15,604 nucleotides of DNA from Pseudomonadota bacterium (lineage in GTDB: Bacteria; Pseudomonadota; Alphaproteobacteria; Caulobacterales; Caulobacteraceae). A program made the position numbers and the translations under genes. The first letter of the stretch is position 1. Each line of letters begins with the position of its first letter. The notes beneath the pieces were generated by a model, which saw only the letters and a list, made by a program, of their open reading frames with translations, had not been told where the DNA came from and did no database searches. The stretch is from the NCBI GenBank assembly GCA_023433585.1, contig JAEZCL010000250.1:1-15604 (forward strand). Reading direction: 5' to 3'. Below are positions 12,848 to 15,604 of the stretch, one piece after another.

Positions 12848-13075
12848 CTAGCGCCTCAACTTTAGCAACTCATGCCCTTCGAGTTTAAGGGCGCGCGCGA
12901 GTTTCTCGATGTTGTCGAGAGAAATGTTCCGCTCACAGCGCTCCACAGCGCCGACGAACGTTCGGTGCAAGCCAGCCTCGTCCGCCAAGGCCTCTTGGCT
13001 CAGGCCGAGGTTGGCGCGATAGCGGCGCAGGTTCGCCGCCAGGATTCTACGCAGTTCACCAGAGCCATCCGCCAT
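12848..13075 (-). CDS. XRE-family helix-turn-helix regulator
   Basis: The protein has 75 residues and is nearly all one HTH domain: RRYRANLGLSQEALADEAGL, then HRTFVGAVERCERNISLDNI and EKLARALKLEGHELL. The LSQE-LA-AGLHRT layout matches the controller-protein/XRE type found with restriction-modification or toxin-antitoxin genes. Such proteins bind DNA as dimers and often repress their own operon. One oddity is ERCERN where the family usually has ERGERN. No restriction or toxin gene is adjacent on its strand. The divergent membrane gene at 13180 begins about 100 bases away and is a possible target. It lies just outside the IS remnant. Confidence 0.85.
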   Translation of the reverse strand: MADGSGELRRILAANLRRYRANLGLSQEALADEAGLHRTFVGAVERCERNISLDNIEKLARALKLEGHELLKLRR

Positions 13076-13179
13076 AAGCGGAGCCTGTCCCTGAGCTGCA
13101 TATACGGCGACAGCGTTTACGTAGCGTTTTGGAAGTTCTGCTTAAGGTCTTTCCCGTGGTGAACTCTGAAGGAAGACCC

Positions 13180-13845
13180 ATGTCGGTGAAACCAGTAAAG
13201 ATCAGGAGTCCGCTGAAGACGTTCCTGAAGTGGACGGCAATCATTATCCTCACGCCCATCGTCCTGTTCATCTGGGCGGGGATCGCAGGCCTTCTGGACG
13301 CCACTCCGGAGGACCGGGCCAGATGGGAAGCCGAACGCCAGGAGCGGCAGGCGGCTCGCCAGGAACGGGCTGCCGAACGCGAGGAAGCTGATCGACCGGA
13401 ATCCGAACGGCGTGGGGAGGAAGAAATACCGTACAGCGCGCCTATTCCGGTGATAGAGGAACCACCTCAGGAGACCCGACCGATCCAGATGATCATACGT
13501 GGCCTACCCGTGGCGACGAGGTCGGGCGAGGTTGATCTGAATGCAAGGCCGAACGTCCGTTACGCCATTGCTGGAGCCGCCTGTAGACGGTCGCACCAGT
13601 TGGAGCAGTGGAATGCGCTAAACGATCTCGGCGCGCCGCATGAAGAGTATCCTATACGCGGCTGTCGCCCGCTTGCTGTGGGTCAGAAAGTGGTGATTGT
13701 CCGGGAATTCCATGACACGACCGCGAATGCGCTCATCGACTTTGGCGACGGCCGTATGGAGGACGTATGGCTTGTGGCCCATTACACGTTGGCCCCTGAA
13801 CGGTATGCCGCATACATACATAGGGTTGAGCAATCTGCAGATTAG
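13180..13845 (+). CDS. membrane protein with charged coiled coil and unknown periplasmic domain
   Basis: The protein has 221 residues from the ATG at 13180, chosen because AAGGAAG stands five bases upstream; a TTG at 13129 is poorer. A membrane segment at about 15-37 (FLKWTAIIILTPIVLFIW) is followed by a Glu/Arg/Ala heptad stretch at about 42-75 (ARWEAERQERQAARQERAAE), a likely coiled coil. A Pro-rich link leads to a C-terminal domain (GLPVATRSGEVDLNARPNVRY, then two Cys in GAACRRS and IRGCRPL). The ARPNVRYAIAGA stretch recalls SH3-like envelope domains but is too weak to name. It is divergent from the XRE regulator. Function is unknown. Confidence 0.7.
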   Translation: MSVKPVKIRSPLKTFLKWTAIIILTPIVLFIWAGIAGLLDATPEDRARWEAERQERQAARQERAAEREEADRPESERRGEEEIPYSAPIPVIEEPPQETRPIQMIIRGLPVATRSGEVDLNARPNVRYAIAGAACRRSHQLEQWNALNDLGAPHEEYPIRGCRPLAVGQKVVIVREFHDTTANALIDFGDGRMEDVWLVAHYTLAPERYAAYIHRVEQSAD

Positions 13846-13931
13846 AAGCTGTGAGCGCATTTCCCTTGCCCCTGCTGCCGCTCCAGCTAGCGTAAATCCC
13901 GGGTCCTTCGGTTTTCGCCCTCCCTGATCAC

Positions 13932-13937
13932 AGGAGG
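13932..13937 (+). promoter_or_regulatory. strong ribosome binding site AGGAGG
   Basis: This is a perfect Shine-Dalgarno core, five bases before the ATG at 13943. It fixes that start and implies high expression relative to neighbours. Confidence 0.8.
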
Positions 13938-13942
13938 ACGAC

Positions 13943-14983
13943 ATGCCATATCCAACCTTGCCGCCTGGGCTTGATCCCCAGGTCACCAGCTCCCTGCTGC
14001 AGAAGGCCATCCGCCGGGGCGAGACCGAATTGGCCGCGTCGGCGGCGCGGCTTTACAACCAGCAGCGTGGCCATGCCGTCTGGCTTCGCCTGCTCACCAT
14101 TGCCTTTGAAGATGTGGGCATCGGCGATCCCGATCTGGTGGTGGAGGCCGCCACCTATTCGCTGGGCCGTAAGGTGCGCAAAGTCTGGGGAGAGGATGAC
14201 CAGCTGGCCGGCGCCTTCGCTGATCGGCTGGCCAAAGCCCCCAAGGACCGCTCGGCCGATCACCTTTACTGCGCCGCCGTGCGCCATCCTGACTGGAAGA
14301 TCGCCCGCGAGGTCCTTGAGGACGGTCCCATGGAAACGGCCATGGAGATCGCCCTGGACCCAGATCAGGTCCTGATGCACCGGGCCATCGCCGCCCTCAG
14401 GGTCTGCGGCCCCCTGGATCAGCCCAGCCGGCACTTGCCGCTGTTGCTGTCCGGCCTGGAACAACAGGGTGCGCCGTCAGACCTGATGACCGCCACCGAG
14501 ATCGCCGCTCGCCGGCTCCAGCACCCGTTTGTGGTCATGACGGCCCTGGCGGCGGCGGTCAGGGCCGCCGATGGGGGAGAGGCCGTTGTCCAGGAGGTCG
14601 ACCTTCCCCCCTACCCCGATCTCCAAGGCGCTCCCCTCTACGCCTGGGACAAACACACCCACATGGGCCGCAAGGCCATCCGCCGTCTGGTCGGCGCTCA
14701 AACCAGCCTGCGCCACCAGCTCCTGAAGCATTTGCCGCCCCGGGCCGTGATCCCTGTCACGGGCATGGCGGTGTTCCACACCGAGAGCGCCCTGACCTCC
14801 CGGCCTCTGGTCTGGTCGCACACCAAAGCCCTGGAAGCGGCGGGCTGTCAGGCCGACCTGATGAAGGCCGGCGCCGGCGCCTCTGCCGTCGGGCCTGTCC
14901 TGACCCTGATCAATCAGAACCTGCCAGCCCTCAACCAAATCCGAGCCGGGCTTTTGACACCTTCCGGCTATCCCGCAAGCTAA
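13943..14983 (+). CDS. stand-alone protein related to the RarA/MgsA C-terminal region
   Basis: The protein has 346 residues and no signal. Residues about 18-55 (LQKAIRRGETELAASAARLY, then WLRLLTIAFEDVGIGDPDLV) match the start of the C-terminal tetramerisation region of RarA/MgsA, whose pattern is a row of helices ending in ASEDIG-ADP. RarA is a clamp-loader-like AAA+ ATPase acting at stalled replication forks. Here no Walker A or B motif is present, so only the non-ATPase part is kept. The remainder is helical with a His-rich YAWDKHTHMGRKAIRRLVG stretch near 230-250. The gene is GC-rich with an ideal ribosome site, and sits upstream of a second unrecognised gene. Such proteins occur on mobile DNA. 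Binding to replication or repair proteins is inferred only from family. Confidence 0.7.
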   Translation: MPYPTLPPGLDPQVTSSLLQKAIRRGETELAASAARLYNQQRGHAVWLRLLTIAFEDVGIGDPDLVVEAATYSLGRKVRKVWGEDDQLAGAFADRLAKAPKDRSADHLYCAAVRHPDWKIAREVLEDGPMETAMEIALDPDQVLMHRAIAALRVCGPLDQPSRHLPLLLSGLEQQGAPSDLMTATEIAARRLQHPFVVMTALAAAVRAADGGEAVVQEVDLPPYPDLQGAPLYAWDKHTHMGRKAIRRLVGAQTSLRHQLLKHLPPRAVIPVTGMAVFHTESALTSRPLVWSHTKALEAAGCQADLMKAGAGASAVGPVLTLINQNLPALNQIRAGLLTPSGYPAS

Positions 14984-15002
14984 TCACAAGGTGCTGAAAA
15001 TA

Positions 15003-15016
15003 TGCATCTTTATGCA
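15003..15016. promoter_or_regulatory. inverted repeat TGCAT-N4-ATGCA upstream of the last gene
   Basis: Five-base arms separated by CTTT lie in a short AT-rich gap (14984-15041) between two GC-rich genes, 26 bases before the ATG at 15042. Position and symmetry suggest an operator or promoter element. No repressor can be assigned. Confidence 0.35.
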
Positions 15017-15041
15017 AAACTAAATAGTGGAGATGAACCCA

Positions 15042-15545
15042 ATGACCAAGAGCCTCGACGCCCTGATGGCAGACCTGAAAAACTACCCTAGGAGCGACTT
15101 CCTGGGCCGGGCCAGAACCCTGGACGCCATCCACACCCTGAAGCCGGACGCTTTCACCATGGCGGCCAAGGCCGCCGGCATCGGCCTTCGGACAGCCTAT
15201 GGGCTGGTGCAGTTGCACCGCCGTTTCGGCTCCAAATCCGCCTGGCAGGCCCGGTTGGAGAAGATCGGCTGGACCCGGCTCTATATCGCCGCCCGCGCCG
15301 ATCCAGAAAAGTGGAGCACCAAGCAGCTGCTGGACCTGGCTGAAACACACACCGCCCATGACCTGGAGGTGATCCTGAAGGGCGATACGCCGCCGCAGAA
15401 CGCCCGGGTCGTGGTGCTGCGCTTCACGCCGGAGCAGTACGCGGTGTTCGAAGGGGCGGTGCTGGCGCACGGCGCGGAGGCGGTAGGCAAGGGGCTGAAG
15501 GGCCGGGAAGACGCTCTGATCAAGGCCCTGAGCAGCACAGATTAA
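15042..15545 (+). CDS. hypothetical protein, possibly DNA-associated
   Basis: The protein has 167 residues from the ATG at 15042, preceded by GTGGAG; GTG 15027 would extend it by five. The first half is helical and contains FTMAAKAAGIGLRTAYGLVQ, which has the spacing of a helix-turn-helix (A-AAGIG-RTAY). It is followed by QLHRRFGSKSAWQARLEKIG. The second half (ARVVVLRFTPEQYAVFEGAV) resembles a small beta-alpha unit. No family name is certain. It follows the RarA-like gene in the same direction and is separated from it by an AT-rich operator-like gap, so it may have its own promoter. Confidence 0.65.
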   Translation: MTKSLDALMADLKNYPRSDFLGRARTLDAIHTLKPDAFTMAAKAAGIGLRTAYGLVQLHRRFGSKSAWQARLEKIGWTRLYIAARADPEKWSTKQLLDLAETHTAHDLEVILKGDTPPQNARVVVLRFTPEQYAVFEGAVLAHGAEAVGKGLKGREDALIKALSSTD

Positions 15546-15571
15546 GGAGCCGGACCCGGCCCCTCGCCCCA

Positions 15572-15604
15572 TGCCTAAAGCATCAGAAGCGGATGCTTTA
15601 GGCA
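15572..15604. terminator. perfect 12-bp hairpin at the window edge
   Basis: TGCCTAAAGCAT (15572-15583) and ATGCTTTAGGCA (15593-15604) pair perfectly around a nine-base loop, 26 bases after the last stop codon. A T-run cannot be judged because the window ends. It is probably the terminator of the gene ending at 15545; a recombination or binding site is an alternative. Confidence 0.5.

Noticed and set aside
1..15604. CRISPR array, integrase gene, tRNA attachment site or luxI synthase
   Set aside because: No regularly spaced repeats, tyrosine or serine recombinase motifs, tRNA gene or LuxI-type protein were found on either strand.

Overview
The window is high-GC, alphaproteobacterial-looking DNA. 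The left-edge MnmC tail and the style of the secreted proteins suggest a caulobacterial genome, perhaps Brevundimonas, but I infer this from protein flavour only. It reads as an accessory island built from fragments: Rhs (YD-repeat) pieces, two different IS3-family remnants, many short secreted or hypothetical genes in small operons, and a tandem pair of Rhs toxin-immunity cassettes.

Layout. At 1-303 is the end of mnmC. At 304-960 there is no intact gene, only a mosaic: an Rhs scrap (389-439), a truncated and frameshifted IS3 orfA on the minus strand (442-681) with an IS end near 757, the tail of a broken gene (763-867) and a GC-rich hairpin. At 961-1446 is a DUF6471-like zinc-ribbon protein that looks N-terminally cut. 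At 1487-2765 (minus) are a lipoprotein and a Cys-rich secreted protein, followed by a LuxR-type regulator (2916-3680, minus). At 3742-6472 (plus) are a secreted protein with a damaged start region and a tightly coupled trio: a secreted two-domain protein, a HEAT-like protein and a membrane-anchored chagasin-like protein. At 6423-7635 (minus) are an FGE-like lipoprotein and two small soluble proteins, and at 7734-8297 (minus) three overlapping genes of about 60 codons. At 8526-9220 are two small convergent ORFs of low certainty.

The most interesting part is 9301-12219. A 5'-truncated Rhs gene carries the Rhs core end, a pretoxin Hint domain and a short C-terminal toxin, and overlaps its AT-rich immunity gene by ATGA. 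Directly behind lies an orphan cassette: 229 bp of near-identical Hint 3' sequence, an AHH-type nuclease tip and a second AT-rich immunity gene. The shared Hint sequence would let the tips be exchanged by homologous recombination. A misplaced Rhs core fragment (12236-12704) and an IS3 orfB tail (12705-12786) close this block.

The truncated Rhs gene and the scrap at 389-439 share an 18-bp direct repeat read in the same codon phase. Recombination between the copies would rejoin an Rhs frame and remove 8.9 kb of intervening genes.

To the right lie an XRE regulator (minus), a membrane protein with a charged coiled coil, a stand-alone protein related to the C-terminal part of the RarA/MgsA clamp-loader-like ATPase, and a small unrecognised protein. 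The window ends on a perfect 12-bp hairpin.
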